This document shows, in pieces, positions 8,609 to 16,587 of a DNA stretch of 64,000 nt (positions are counted from its first letter, which is position 1; each line of letters opens with the position of its first letter). The position numbers were made by a program, and so were the translations under genes. Below the pieces are notes generated by a model. The model was not told the origin of the DNA and ran no database searches. It worked only from the letters and a program-made list of their open reading frames with translations. This stretch comes from Thermotogae bacterium (GTDB lineage: Bacteria; Thermotogota; Thermotogae; Petrotogales; Petrotogaceae), in the NCBI GenBank assembly GCA_024233675.1, contig JACKPH010000001.1, forward strand, positions 310,001 to 374,000, given 5' to 3'.

Positions 8609-9987
8609 TCTTCTGACTGATATTCTTTAAATCTGAGTGTAAAAACTGTTCCTTCATTGACTTTTGAATTTACACTTATATCTATGTTTAATTTATCAGA
8701 AAGCTTTTTTGCAATGGAAAGTCCGAGTCCGTGACTTTTATCTGTCCTCGAAGTATCAACTTTATAAAATCTTTCAAAAACTTTCTCAAGCTTTTCCTGC
8801 TCAATTCCTATACCGTAATCTTTTATATTTATAATATTATTTTCCAGTGTTATATCTATTCTTTTTTCATAAGGAGAATATTTAATTGCATTTTCTATAA
8901 TAGTTTTAAGTATTATTGAAAGATATTTTTCGGAACTCTGAACCGTAAAATCCTTACCGTAAATATTTATAAGAATATTGTCTTTTCTGTACATTTCCAG
9001 AAGATCCTTCAGAACAGAATAAATTGATACTTCTACAAGTTCAGGCTCAAATTCAGGTTTTGTAAGTATTAAAAGTTTTTCTACCATATCTTTGAGATAA
9101 TCCGCTGATTTTTCTATATTATATATTGATTCGTTAAGTATATCCTCATCTTTTGCTCCCCATCTCTTAAGCATTTTTACGTAACCGTTTATTGAAGTAA
9201 GAGGTGTACGCAGTTCATGTGAAACATCAGATACAAACTGTTTCTGATTATCATATGCATACTGAATTCTTTCGAGCATGGAATTAAGTTTAAGGGCTAA
9301 AACATGAAACTCAAAATATTCCTGTTCCGGTATTCTTTTTTCAAGACTGTCAACATTTATACCGCTTATTGTTTTTGATATACTTATTATTGGTTTCAGA
9401 GTTCTTTTCGCAAGAAAATAAGACACTATGAGAGAAAAAAACAATCCTGCGAATATCATAAATATGGAAATTTTGTCGAATGTCTGTATAAAAGCAGTAT
9501 ATTCAAAAGAAGGTCCGCCTATTATAAGCTTTGATTCCTGAAAAGCAGGAATCTCAACAAATATATAATAAAGACCCTTGTCCTTATATAAAAAAGGACT
9601 TTTCTGTATTTTAAAATTTGAATTTATTATACCGTAAGGATCTGATATAAGCTGCTCATCAAGAATTACTATTTTGTTTGACAGTATCATATTAGCAATA
9701 GTATTATTACTTTTTATAAGTCTCTCCAGAAAATCAAGAACTGACTTTTCACCGTTTTCTGAATTATTTTCAGGAGTTTTTTCCTGATTAAAAGATCTTA
9801 TACTCAGAGTAGGAGCACTTATCTGATTAATTATAATATTACTGTATGTTTTTAAAGTTGATGATGCAACAATAACTCTTAGAGAAAATATAATAAGAGT
9901 TATTACAATAAGAACTGTTACGGTAAATAGTATAGTCTGATTGATTACTGCACTTTTTTTACTCTTCTCTGATAACGTATCCGACAC
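8605..9987 (-). CDS. Sensor histidine kinase
   Basis: A 460-residue membrane kinase. A membrane segment at about 17-40 is followed by an extracytoplasmic sensor region (41-170), a second membrane segment (172-193), HAMP linker (194-247), dimerisation domain with phospho-accepting His257 (FVSDVSHELRTPL), and an ATPase domain with the N box (IENAIKYSPYE) and G box (DYGIGIE). It is the last gene of the minus-strand secretin locus and overlaps the response regulator by 29 bases. The start used is a GTG at 9987. Its ribosome site is poor and no better start is obvious, so translation may rely on coupling. The stimulus is unknown; position suggests envelope or secretion state. Confidence 0.93.
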   Translation of the reverse strand: MSDTLSEKSKKSAVINQTILFTVTVLIVITLIIFSLRVIVASSTLKTYSNIIINQISAPTLSIRSFNQEKTPENNSENGEKSVLDFLERLIKSNNTIANMILSNKIVILDEQLISDPYGIINSNFKIQKSPFLYKDKGLYYIFVEIPAFQESKLIIGGPSFEYTAFIQTFDKISIFMIFAGLFFSLIVSYFLAKRTLKPIISISKTISGINVDSLEKRIPEQEYFEFHVLALKLNSMLERIQYAYDNQKQFVSDVSHELRTPLTSINGYVKMLKRWGAKDEDILNESIYNIEKSADYLKDMVEKLLILTKPEFEPELVEVSIYSVLKDLLEMYRKDNILINIYGKDFTVQSSEKYLSIILKTIIENAIKYSPYEKRIDITLENNIINIKDYGIGIEQEKLEKVFERFYKVDTSRTDKSHGLGLSIAKKLSDKLNIDISVNSKVNEGTVFTLRFKEYQSEE

Positions 9988-10621
9988 CTCTCACGGTTTT
10001 TATCTGTTTACCCGTATCTCCTAATTTTTTCCTGAGATAATTAGCATAAACTTCAACTATATTCATATTTTCTTCATCAGAATAACCCCACACTTCTTCC
10101 ATAATTTTTTCTTTGGGCACAACTATGTTTTTATTTATAAGAAGTGTTTTTAAAATATTAAATTCCGTAAGACTCAGATGTATTTCCTCATTATCAACAT
10201 ATATCTGCATTCTTTCGGGAAACATCTCTATATTATTAACTTTTATAGCTTCTTTGGATTTTCCGAGCCTTCTGAGAAGCGAATATATTCTTGCAAAAAC
10301 TTCTTCTATTTCAAAAGGTTTTGTTATATAGTCGTCGGAATTTTTAAGACCGGCAATTTTATCATCAAGTTCACCTTTTGCTGTAAGCATAATTATTCCT
10401 ACATCTTTATCATATCTTCTTATTGCTTCCGCAACTTCAAATCCGTTTCTCAGCGGAATCATTATATCTAATAATATCACGTCAGGCTTAAAAGTTTCAT
10501 AAAAATTTAAGGCTTTTTCTCCGTCTTCGGCAACCTTTACATTGTATCCTTCATGTTTAAGTTCAAGTTCCAAAAGTCTTGATATTGATTTATCATCTTC
10601 GACAACAAGTATATTAAACAT
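9959..10621 (-). CDS. OmpR/PhoB-family response regulator
   Basis: A 220-residue regulator with a receiver domain (phospho-acceptor Asp52 in DVILLDIM, Thr80, Lys101 in TKPF) and a C-terminal winged-helix DNA-binding domain (TEFNILKTLL, VEVYANYLRKKLGD, RGVGYVIREE). I start it at ATG 10621, behind TAAGGAG, not at the ATG 15 codons upstream that falls in an intergenic hairpin. The loop before Asp-Asp-Tyr is slightly shorter than in most family members (GLKNSDDY). It pairs with the overlapping kinase gene and probably controls the preceding envelope genes; this is inferred from position only. Confidence 0.93.
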   Translation of the reverse strand: MFNILVVEDDKSISRLLELELKHEGYNVKVAEDGEKALNFYETFKPDVILLDIMIPLRNGFEVAEAIRRYDKDVGIIMLTAKGELDDKIAGLKNSDDYITKPFEIEEVFARIYSLLRRLGKSKEAIKVNNIEMFPERMQIYVDNEEIHLSLTEFNILKTLLINKNIVVPKEKIMEEVWGYSDEENMNIVEVYANYLRKKLGDTGKQIKTVRGVGYVIREE

Positions 10622-10647
10622 TATCTCACTCCTTATATTTAAGAACA

Positions 10648-10663
10648 ACGCCCTTTCGGGCGT
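10648..10663 (-). terminator. GNRA-capped intergenic hairpin before the two-component genes
   Basis: On the minus strand the short stem ACGCCC/GGGCGT is closed by a GAAA tetraloop and followed by the T-rich TTGTTCTT. It begins three bases after the stop of the preceding gene. The tail is too weak for a confident terminator. It could be a partial terminator or an mRNA end-stabilising element that lowers expression of the regulator and kinase. Confidence 0.6.
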
Positions 10664-10666
10664 CAT

Positions 10667-12121
10667 TTAAAATTGAATATTTATATAACTTTTAAGATTT
10701 ACATTGAAATAATTATCCGTTTTCAGTTCAAAAATAAAATTGCTTTTCATGATTTCCGCATTAATGTTTATATATACTTCCGGTTTTATAAAGAAATTAC
10801 TCAGATCATAACTTATATCAACCATACCGCCGAAATCAATACTTTTTATAAAATCATAATTTTTAACAAAATTCCAGTTAAGTCCGGATTTATAGAAAAA
10901 ACCGTTAAAATACGGATTTATCTGGGAATTTAAAAGTGTAAAACTACTTATTATTCCGAATTCACCTTTCATGGCGAAAGGATCAAAATTTTCCGATTCA
11001 CTTACAGAAAGGTATCCGTATATTTTGGAATCATTTACTTTGTTATATACTTTAAGATTTCCTGTCATATCTGATAAAATATTACTTTTATAGAAAACAC
11101 TGAAAATTTTCGAAAAATCACTTTCAAATTCAACATAAGACTGATTTATTTCAGAACCGAAAAAATAGCTGAATTTATTACCGGATGATGCATAATTTAA
11201 CCCTGCATTAACCTTCATAAAAACATCCTGCTGATTCATAAGTGATGCTTCATTTTTTTCTTCGACTATAGTATTAATAAGATAATATTTCCCTCCTATA
11301 AAAAAAGCTGAAAATATTTTATCCCCTACATTTGCCGAAGCTTTAAGATTCTGTATTACATTATCATTTTCTTTAAGCTCGGTATTTATTTCATAATTTG
11401 AACCGTCTATGGATATATCAAAATTTATCGAGTTATAAGAATTAGTAAATGAAAAAGAAGCATAATTAACTGTTTCTATAAATCCTGTCTGCCTTAAAGT
11501 TGTAAGTCTGGTGAAGTTTTTATTGATAAATTTAATAGAATTCGAAAATTTTATCGGAAAATCATAATTGTTAAGATTCTGTATTGCAACATAAGAACTT
11601 TCAGAAACCTCATAAATATTATAAAGTAAAATATATCCTTTACCGAGCTGATCAAGTTTCTTTATATTCTCTTTTATTTTTGCCGAAAGAAAATCCTCAC
11701 CGTATATAACAACGAAATCAGTACCTTCTATATATTTTGCCCTTTCGCTGTAAATATCAAGAACATTTTTTATATTATCAGTTGTTATATATTTAAGTTT
11801 TATAACTTCGGGTTTATTTAGAAAAATAGCTATATTACTTGAACTGTCAAGTGCACCTACAACATATATTCCTTCTTCTACTTTTTCATAATCATAAATA
11901 GTATTGTAAAGCATTAGATCAAGAGCACTTTCAACAGAAAGACTTCTCACCGAAAGATTTACCGTTCCTTTAACTTCCGGCCCTACTATTATATTTACAC
12001 CGGCATCACCGGCAAGTGTTTCTATAGCCTCTTTAAGGCTTACATTATAAAAATCTATATCTACTGAAAAAACAGCTACTGAAATTAAAAATAATGAAAT
12101 AATAATTATAACCTTTTTCAC
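10667..12121 (-). CDS. Secretin N-domain protein with a long beta-rich C-terminal region
   Basis: A 484-residue exported protein (signal MKKVIIIISLFLISVAVFS). Residues 22-80 resemble the STN/secretin N0 domain (DFYNVSLKEAIETLAGDAGVNIIVGPEVKGTV) and about 100-160 the secretin N1 domain. The channel-forming secretin domain is absent. From about 190 to the end the sequence is alternating polar/hydrophobic, with aromatic-rich strands and a final Phe, as in outer-membrane beta-barrels. Its GTG start overlaps the stop of the true secretin gene by 4 bases (GTGA), so the two are made together. It may be an accessory outer-membrane component. No close family is recognised. Confidence 0.75.
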   Translation of the reverse strand: MKKVIIIISLFLISVAVFSVDIDFYNVSLKEAIETLAGDAGVNIIVGPEVKGTVNLSVRSLSVESALDLMLYNTIYDYEKVEEGIYVVGALDSSSNIAIFLNKPEVIKLKYITTDNIKNVLDIYSERAKYIEGTDFVVIYGEDFLSAKIKENIKKLDQLGKGYILLYNIYEVSESSYVAIQNLNNYDFPIKFSNSIKFINKNFTRLTTLRQTGFIETVNYASFSFTNSYNSINFDISIDGSNYEINTELKENDNVIQNLKASANVGDKIFSAFFIGGKYYLINTIVEEKNEASLMNQQDVFMKVNAGLNYASSGNKFSYFFGSEINQSYVEFESDFSKIFSVFYKSNILSDMTGNLKVYNKVNDSKIYGYLSVSESENFDPFAMKGEFGIISSFTLLNSQINPYFNGFFYKSGLNWNFVKNYDFIKSIDFGGMVDISYDLSNFFIKPEVYININAEIMKSNFIFELKTDNYFNVNLKSYINIQF

Positions 12122-13290
12122 TGAATTTCACCACCTGATGCATGACATGTCACAAGAAATATAAGCTGCTGTTCTATTTCTTTTTCCTTAACTGTTTTAA
12201 AAAGACTTCCTATTCCGGGAATTTTTGAAAAAATAGGAACACCTATTTCACTTTTCGATGTTGTGGAATAATTAAAAGCCGCAACTGATGATTCTTCATC
12301 AAGATTTAAAACAATATTTGATTTAAGATTATTTGAAATAACAGAATCCTTAGAAGGATCTATACTTCTTATATCATTTAATTCTATATTCGCATCAACT
12401 CTTATTTTTTTACCTGTCATTAGAAAAGGTGTCAGAGTTATGGTAAATCCGGTATACTTTTCTGAAGTCTTTCCGTCAGTTGATGTAGTAATATAATCAC
12501 TGAGTTTTCCTGCAAGAGATCCTTCATCACCGGAAAGAACATTTATTTTTGAATTAGAAACAACCTTAGCTTCTCCCTCGGATATGGCTTTTTCAAGCAT
12601 AAAGGCTATATCCGTGGAGCTCATCTTATAAAAAAGTTCAAGGTTATTTTCATCTATGCTTACATGCTGATTCTGATTATCAAAAGGATTATTAGCAGAT
12701 ACATAAGGAGAGGTTATCTGTAAATTTTTAAGACTCCATTCCTTAAACTTAAATGTATCTATCTGAACAACTTTTATTTCAACTAATATCTGAGCTTTAC
12801 CTATATCTATTTTTCTTATTGTGTTTGCTATTGTACCTGCAATTTTAGGCGGTGCATTTATAACAACCATACTGTCTTCACTGGTACTGTAAGAAACAAA
12901 TTTCTGAAAATACTTCGGTAAAAGTTCATAAAGTGCTCTCGGCGTTATATGTCTTGTTTTCATTACATATGTATCATTAAGATGTATAGATGTTCCGCTT
13001 GAAGGATCCGGAACCCCTACAAGTATATAATCATCTATTTTTTTCCATGAATAACCGAAAGGCATTAAAATCATGTCTATAATTTCTTCAAGTGTTTTAT
13101 CATAAATATCCATAGTTACATATCCTATTACATTAGGATCAGCTATTATTGTAACCCCACTGTCAAAAGATACTGTACTAAGTGCTTCTCTTATATCAGT
13201 CTGAAAAAAAGATTCATTGTAAAGTTCTCCTGCCGAAAAAGACGTTAAAACAATTCCAAGAAAAATAATAACAGAAAACATTTTTCTCAT
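12118..13290 (-). CDS. Secretin (type II secretion/type IV pilus GspD/PilQ family)
   Basis: A 390-residue outer-membrane secretin, short for the family. It has a signal peptide (1-20), an N0-like domain (FFQTDIREALSTVSFDSGVT, 28-80), an N1-like domain (about 105-160) and a complete C-terminal secretin domain (about 165-388). That domain includes SEGEAKVVSNSKINVLSG and the family hallmark VPIFSKIPGIGSLFK. Secretins form gated ring channels across the outer membrane. No pilus ATPase, inner-membrane platform or pseudopilin gene lies beside it. The neighbours are secreted beta-rich proteins and a two-component system, so the substrate may be local. Confidence 0.92.
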   Translation of the reverse strand: MRKMFSVIIFLGIVLTSFSAGELYNESFFQTDIREALSTVSFDSGVTIIADPNVIGYVTMDIYDKTLEEIIDMILMPFGYSWKKIDDYILVGVPDPSSGTSIHLNDTYVMKTRHITPRALYELLPKYFQKFVSYSTSEDSMVVINAPPKIAGTIANTIRKIDIGKAQILVEIKVVQIDTFKFKEWSLKNLQITSPYVSANNPFDNQNQHVSIDENNLELFYKMSSTDIAFMLEKAISEGEAKVVSNSKINVLSGDEGSLAGKLSDYITTSTDGKTSEKYTGFTITLTPFLMTGKKIRVDANIELNDIRSIDPSKDSVISNNLKSNIVLNLDEESSVAAFNYSTTSKSEIGVPIFSKIPGIGSLFKTVKEKEIEQQLIFLVTCHASGGEIQ

Positions 13291-13306
13291 AAGATCACCT
13301 TCTTAT

Positions 13307-13335
13307 TAGAAATATGGCTTAAAGCCATATTTCTA
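13307..13335 (-). other. Intergenic hairpin without T tract, upstream of the secretin gene
   Basis: A near-perfect 14-bp inverted repeat (TAGAAATATGGCTT and its complement) starts right after the stop of the upstream gene and ends 7 bases before the secretin ribosome site. No T run follows, so it is probably an mRNA processing or stability element rather than a terminator. Confidence 0.6.
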
Positions 13336-14904
13336 TCAGAATTTAATTGTAATATTTTTTGAATCATAAATTTTATTTCCGTTTGAATCTATCTGTCTTA
13401 AATATTTCAGTGTAAGTATTATCTGATCTACATTTTCTTCAAGAGGAATATCTTTTTCTATATTTATTTTACAGTCAGGATAAATTGTACTCATTTCAGA
13501 AACTTTAATATCCTCACCTACTCTTTCGGAATTTGCCGAAATAAGTTTTATAGCATTTATTTCATAGTCAATATAAGAATTTCCTGTGTTCTTTAAGGTA
13601 ATATATATTTTACCGTTTTCTCCGCTTTTCATAACTTTTGCATCAAGAGTTTCAAGATTCCATGTATTTTCTCCGAAATCAACAATTATAGGAATTCTCA
13701 TTGCTTTTTCAAGAGTCTTTGAATTGAGTTCTCCCTTTGCATCGATATCAAGATATCCGAAATACTGTCCTGAATATTTTGTTAAATCAGATCTTCTGTA
13801 ATCAGATGATACTGTAAGACTGTTCCCTCTTTCTGTATAAGCCCTTGCATTTATCTCATTTCTTCCTTTAAGCGTTACAAATGAAGGGTCTATTTTTCTT
13901 GTGTATTCTCCGTCAAAACCATCTGCAGAGAAATTATCTATAATAGCAGCGGAAACATTTGCATTTACATAATCATTGTTTAAAATATTTATTGTTGTAT
14001 ACTGAGGATTTACCTGAATACCTCTTGCTGTGGATCTCTTTTCATTCTTTATATAAATTTCTTTAAGATCTGTACTTATATAAAGTGATTTTCTGTCATT
14101 CTCAACTTCCGCGGGTATAATAAAAGGTATTTCATAATTCATTTTTCCTTTGAAATAATTCTGATACCCGTAGTCAAAAACCATTTTTATCTGATATTCT
14201 CCCGGAGGAAGAAGTTTTTCTATCTGAAAGGAAATATCCCTTGATTTCTGAGGTGTAATATAATTACCTTCATTTTCAGGTATATCTATTGTTGCAAGCA
14301 TTTTTTTAAGATCATTTGAAACAATATCAATTCTTCCGTAAGTATTTGTAAGCCAATCACTCGGATTATAAATATTAAGATCAAGTTTTATTCCTTTTAA
14401 TTCACCGTTTTCTTTTACCATTGTAGGTGTTGCCTGAGAAATTTCGACTTTTTCTCTGTTACCCTGACCTGTTACTATCAGATGTACAACTGCTATAAAA
14501 TTCATTTTATATGCAATCTGACCCGTTGTTATAGCATTTGCCGAAGAAAAATTAAATCCTACAAAATAACTTCCTGCTGCGGAAGAAGGTACTTTTACGG
14601 TAAACTGCTGAACACTTTTCTCACCGGGAAGGACAGAAAGTGTTGACGGATACTGAATCCAGTCTTCAAAACTTCTTGAATAACTGTCATCTACAACCCA
14701 TGCAGGATTTTTAGAATCAATATAAGCTCCTCCTACATCAATATTTATATTTTCTGTTGTCTGTCCGTCATTTGTTGTAACAAATTCTATAAGAACGTCA
14801 CTACCTGGATTTGCTTCTATTGTCTGAAGAAGTGGCTGAATAATGAACGGAAAAAAAACTGCTGAAAAAATCAAAAAAGTTAAAATCAGTCCGTATTTTT
14901 TCAT
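13336..14904 (-). CDS. Exported multi-domain Ig-like (NEW3/DUF916-like) protein
   Basis: A 522-residue protein with an N-terminal hydrophobic segment (7-29) that could be a signal peptide or anchor. A first beta-sandwich (about 35-135) contains YPSTLSVLPGEKSVQQFTV and VPSSAAGSYFVGFNF. That is the 'proline, pGe, tVkvP, G-Y' pattern of NEW3/COG1470 domains and of the peptidoglycan-binding half of WxL-interacting (DUF916) proteins. Further beta-sandwiches follow at about 155-255, 275-400 and 415-522. There is no C-terminal membrane segment. It is preceded by a small secreted protein and followed by a secretin, so it could be a periplasmic scaffold or chaperone for that product. This is inference. 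Confidence 0.7.
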   Translation of the reverse strand: MKKYGLILTFLIFSAVFFPFIIQPLLQTIEANPGSDVLIEFVTTNDGQTTENINIDVGGAYIDSKNPAWVVDDSYSRSFEDWIQYPSTLSVLPGEKSVQQFTVKVPSSAAGSYFVGFNFSSANAITTGQIAYKMNFIAVVHLIVTGQGNREKVEISQATPTMVKENGELKGIKLDLNIYNPSDWLTNTYGRIDIVSNDLKKMLATIDIPENEGNYITPQKSRDISFQIEKLLPPGEYQIKMVFDYGYQNYFKGKMNYEIPFIIPAEVENDRKSLYISTDLKEIYIKNEKRSTARGIQVNPQYTTINILNNDYVNANVSAAIIDNFSADGFDGEYTRKIDPSFVTLKGRNEINARAYTERGNSLTVSSDYRRSDLTKYSGQYFGYLDIDAKGELNSKTLEKAMRIPIIVDFGENTWNLETLDAKVMKSGENGKIYITLKNTGNSYIDYEINAIKLISANSERVGEDIKVSEMSTIYPDCKINIEKDIPLEENVDQIILTLKYLRQIDSNGNKIYDSKNITIKF

Positions 14905-14962
14905 GTTAAACCCCCTTTTACATTTTTATTTTTAACATTTTATATTATATCATTTATTTTTG

Positions 14963-14992
14963 ATAAAAATAAAAGGGGCTAAAGCCCCCGAT
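14963..14992 (-). terminator. Terminator (probably leaky) after the small secreted protein gene
   Basis: On the minus strand a GC-rich stem GGGGCT/AGCCCC is followed by TTTTATTTTT. It lies between the 180-residue protein gene and the rest of the locus. The downstream genes have no obvious promoter of their own, so partial read-through would give high first-gene and low later-gene expression. Confidence 0.85.
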
Positions 14993-15002
14993 TTATTTAT
15001 AT

Positions 15003-15545
15003 TTAAAATCTTATAGATGGAGAAAAAACTACTTTGTATTCAAGATTAAGTTCTTTGGAAGGTCTGAAATCTTTTCCTATAAGAAAAGAACCGTAGATAC
15101 CGTATTCTTTTACGCCTTTTGAATAAGGAACAGCAAAAATAACACTTTTATCCTGGTCATTGTTATCCTGAACAAAACTATTGTCCTTTGAAACTTTTAA
15201 TCCGTAAAAAGCACTGTAAATATCACTGCTTGTTGTACCTTCAACTATTGAAAGATCAACTGTAACCGCTTCGTTTGATTCAAATGAAAAAGATCCTAAA
15301 AATTCTCCTGTACCCGGCTGTTCATCGTTACCGTCAGAACCGTTACTCCAGTTTGCATAATACTGAAAATCAAGAGGAGTTTCTCTCGGGTAAATACCTG
15401 CTGCTATCCACTGATAAACTCTTACAGTAACGCTCGCATCAAGAGTTAAATCAGCGTTGCTTTTGAATCCGTTCTGAGAACTTCCGGCAAATCCTACTGC
15501 CATTATAAGAATAAAAATGCTTATAGTTAATAATATTTTTTTCAT
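15003..15545 (-). CDS. Small secreted beta-rich protein, possible subunit or substrate of the secretin locus
   Basis: A 180-residue protein with a classic signal peptide (MKKILLTISIFILIMAVGFA, cleavage likely before GSSQ). The mature part starts NADLTLDASVTVRVYQWIAAG, continues with a DGNDEQPGTGEF loop, and ends with a strand closing on Phe (VVFSPSIRF). I recognise no family. The layout recalls all-beta surface subunits such as fimbrial or coat-U proteins, but no signature is conclusive. It is the first gene of the locus and is followed at once by a terminator, the arrangement expected for a highly expressed major subunit. Its ribosome site GGAGG sits in the loop of a small inverted repeat (ACACC GGA GGTGT). 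Confidence 0.65.
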   Translation of the reverse strand: MKKILLTISIFILIMAVGFAGSSQNGFKSNADLTLDASVTVRVYQWIAAGIYPRETPLDFQYYANWSNGSDGNDEQPGTGEFLGSFSFESNEAVTVDLSIVEGTTSSDIYSAFYGLKVSKDNSFVQDNNDQDKSVIFAVPYSKGVKEYGIYGSFLIGKDFRPSKELNLEYKVVFSPSIRF

Positions 15546-15752
15546 AATAACACCTCCGGTGTATTCTATTTTATAAATAAATGATAAAAAAAAATAGTAA
15601 CAAAAAAAGCCTTAACTTTAATTTTTTAATTCATTTTTGTTGCAAAAGAGTTAACAGAATTATTTCTTTTACTTTTTATTAATTATGGGAAATTTTATTT
15701 TTTCGTATTATTAAAAATATTCTGATATAATAGATAAAAAACGGAGGCGGAT

Positions 15753-16556
15753 ATGAAAACATCAGAATGGCTGAAAAAATATGATATAACACTTAAAAAA
15801 AAATTCGGACAGAATTTTCTGAATTCAAATAATATTCCTTTAAAAATAGCAGAAAAATCAGGTCTTACAAAAAATGATTATGTAATAGAAATCGGTCCCG
15901 GTGCCGGAACTCTTACGGAAGAACTTTTAAAATCAGCAGAAGCAGTTCATTCATTTGAAATAGATTATACTCTTATACCTTTACTAAAAGACCGTTTTAA
16001 AGATTATAACAATTTTATACTTTACAATATAGATTTTCTTGAATACAATTTATCGGAATTCAACGAAAAGCATCCGGTTTATATTGCCAATATTCCTTAT
16101 AATATATCTTCTCCTATTCTTGAAAAAATATTTACCGAAACCCCTGATTTCAAATATGCTGTACTAATGGTACAGAAAGAATTCGGAGAAAGAGTGGCTG
16201 CAATATCAGGAAAAGACTATTCTCCTTTAAGCATTTTTGTTCAGACTTACTGTAATGTAAAAAAACTTATAGATGTACCTTCTTCCAATTTTATACCACA
16301 GCCTAAAATAGATAGCGTTGTAATAAAGCTTGAACCTCATAATTTATACGGAAAAACCGACAAAAAATTTTTTGATTTTGTACACAGATGTTTTTCACAG
16401 AGAAGAAAAACAATAAAAAATAATCTGAAAAATTTTTGCGGAAATTCCGATGAAATTCTTGATAAACTTGAAATATCACCTATGACAAGACCGGAAAATA
16501 TTTCTGTCGATAATTATATAAAAATGTTTGACCTGTATAAAAAAATGAACCCTTAA
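15753..16556 (+). CDS. rsmA: 16S rRNA (adenine1518/1519-N6)-dimethyltransferase
   Basis: A 267-residue KsgA/RsmA enzyme that dimethylates two adjacent adenines near the 3' end of 16S rRNA. KKKFGQNFLNS (15-25), the AdoMet motif EIGPGAGTLTEELL and the catalytic NIPYNISSPI are unmistakable. The C-terminal helical domain is complete, with HRCFSQRRKTIKNNL. It is transcribed away from the secretin locus. TATAAT at 15726-15731 with an upstream TG gives an extended -10 promoter, and ACGGAGGCGG is the ribosome site. Confidence 0.96.
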   Translation: MKTSEWLKKYDITLKKKFGQNFLNSNNIPLKIAEKSGLTKNDYVIEIGPGAGTLTEELLKSAEAVHSFEIDYTLIPLLKDRFKDYNNFILYNIDFLEYNLSEFNEKHPVYIANIPYNISSPILEKIFTETPDFKYAVLMVQKEFGERVAAISGKDYSPLSIFVQTYCNVKKLIDVPSSNFIPQPKIDSVVIKLEPHNLYGKTDKKFFDFVHRCFSQRRKTIKNNLKNFCGNSDEILDKLEISPMTRPENISVDNYIKMFDLYKKMNP

Positions 16557-16576
16557 ATAGGGTTCATTTTTTATTT
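16543..16576. terminator. Terminator at the rsmA/pyrG convergent junction
   Basis: Arms AAATGAACCCT and AGGGTTCATTT (16543-16553, 16559-16569) with the rsmA stop codon starting in the loop, then a T run. It works for rsmA; the opposite A-rich side may help end pyrG transcription. Confidence 0.88.
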
Positions 16577-16587
16577 CATAAAAATTT

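Noticed and set aside
10622..10666. Longer response-regulator start in the intergenic hairpin
   Set aside because: The upstream ATG lies in the GNRA hairpin with no ribosome site; ATG 10621 has TAAGGAG at good spacing and gives the standard receiver start.
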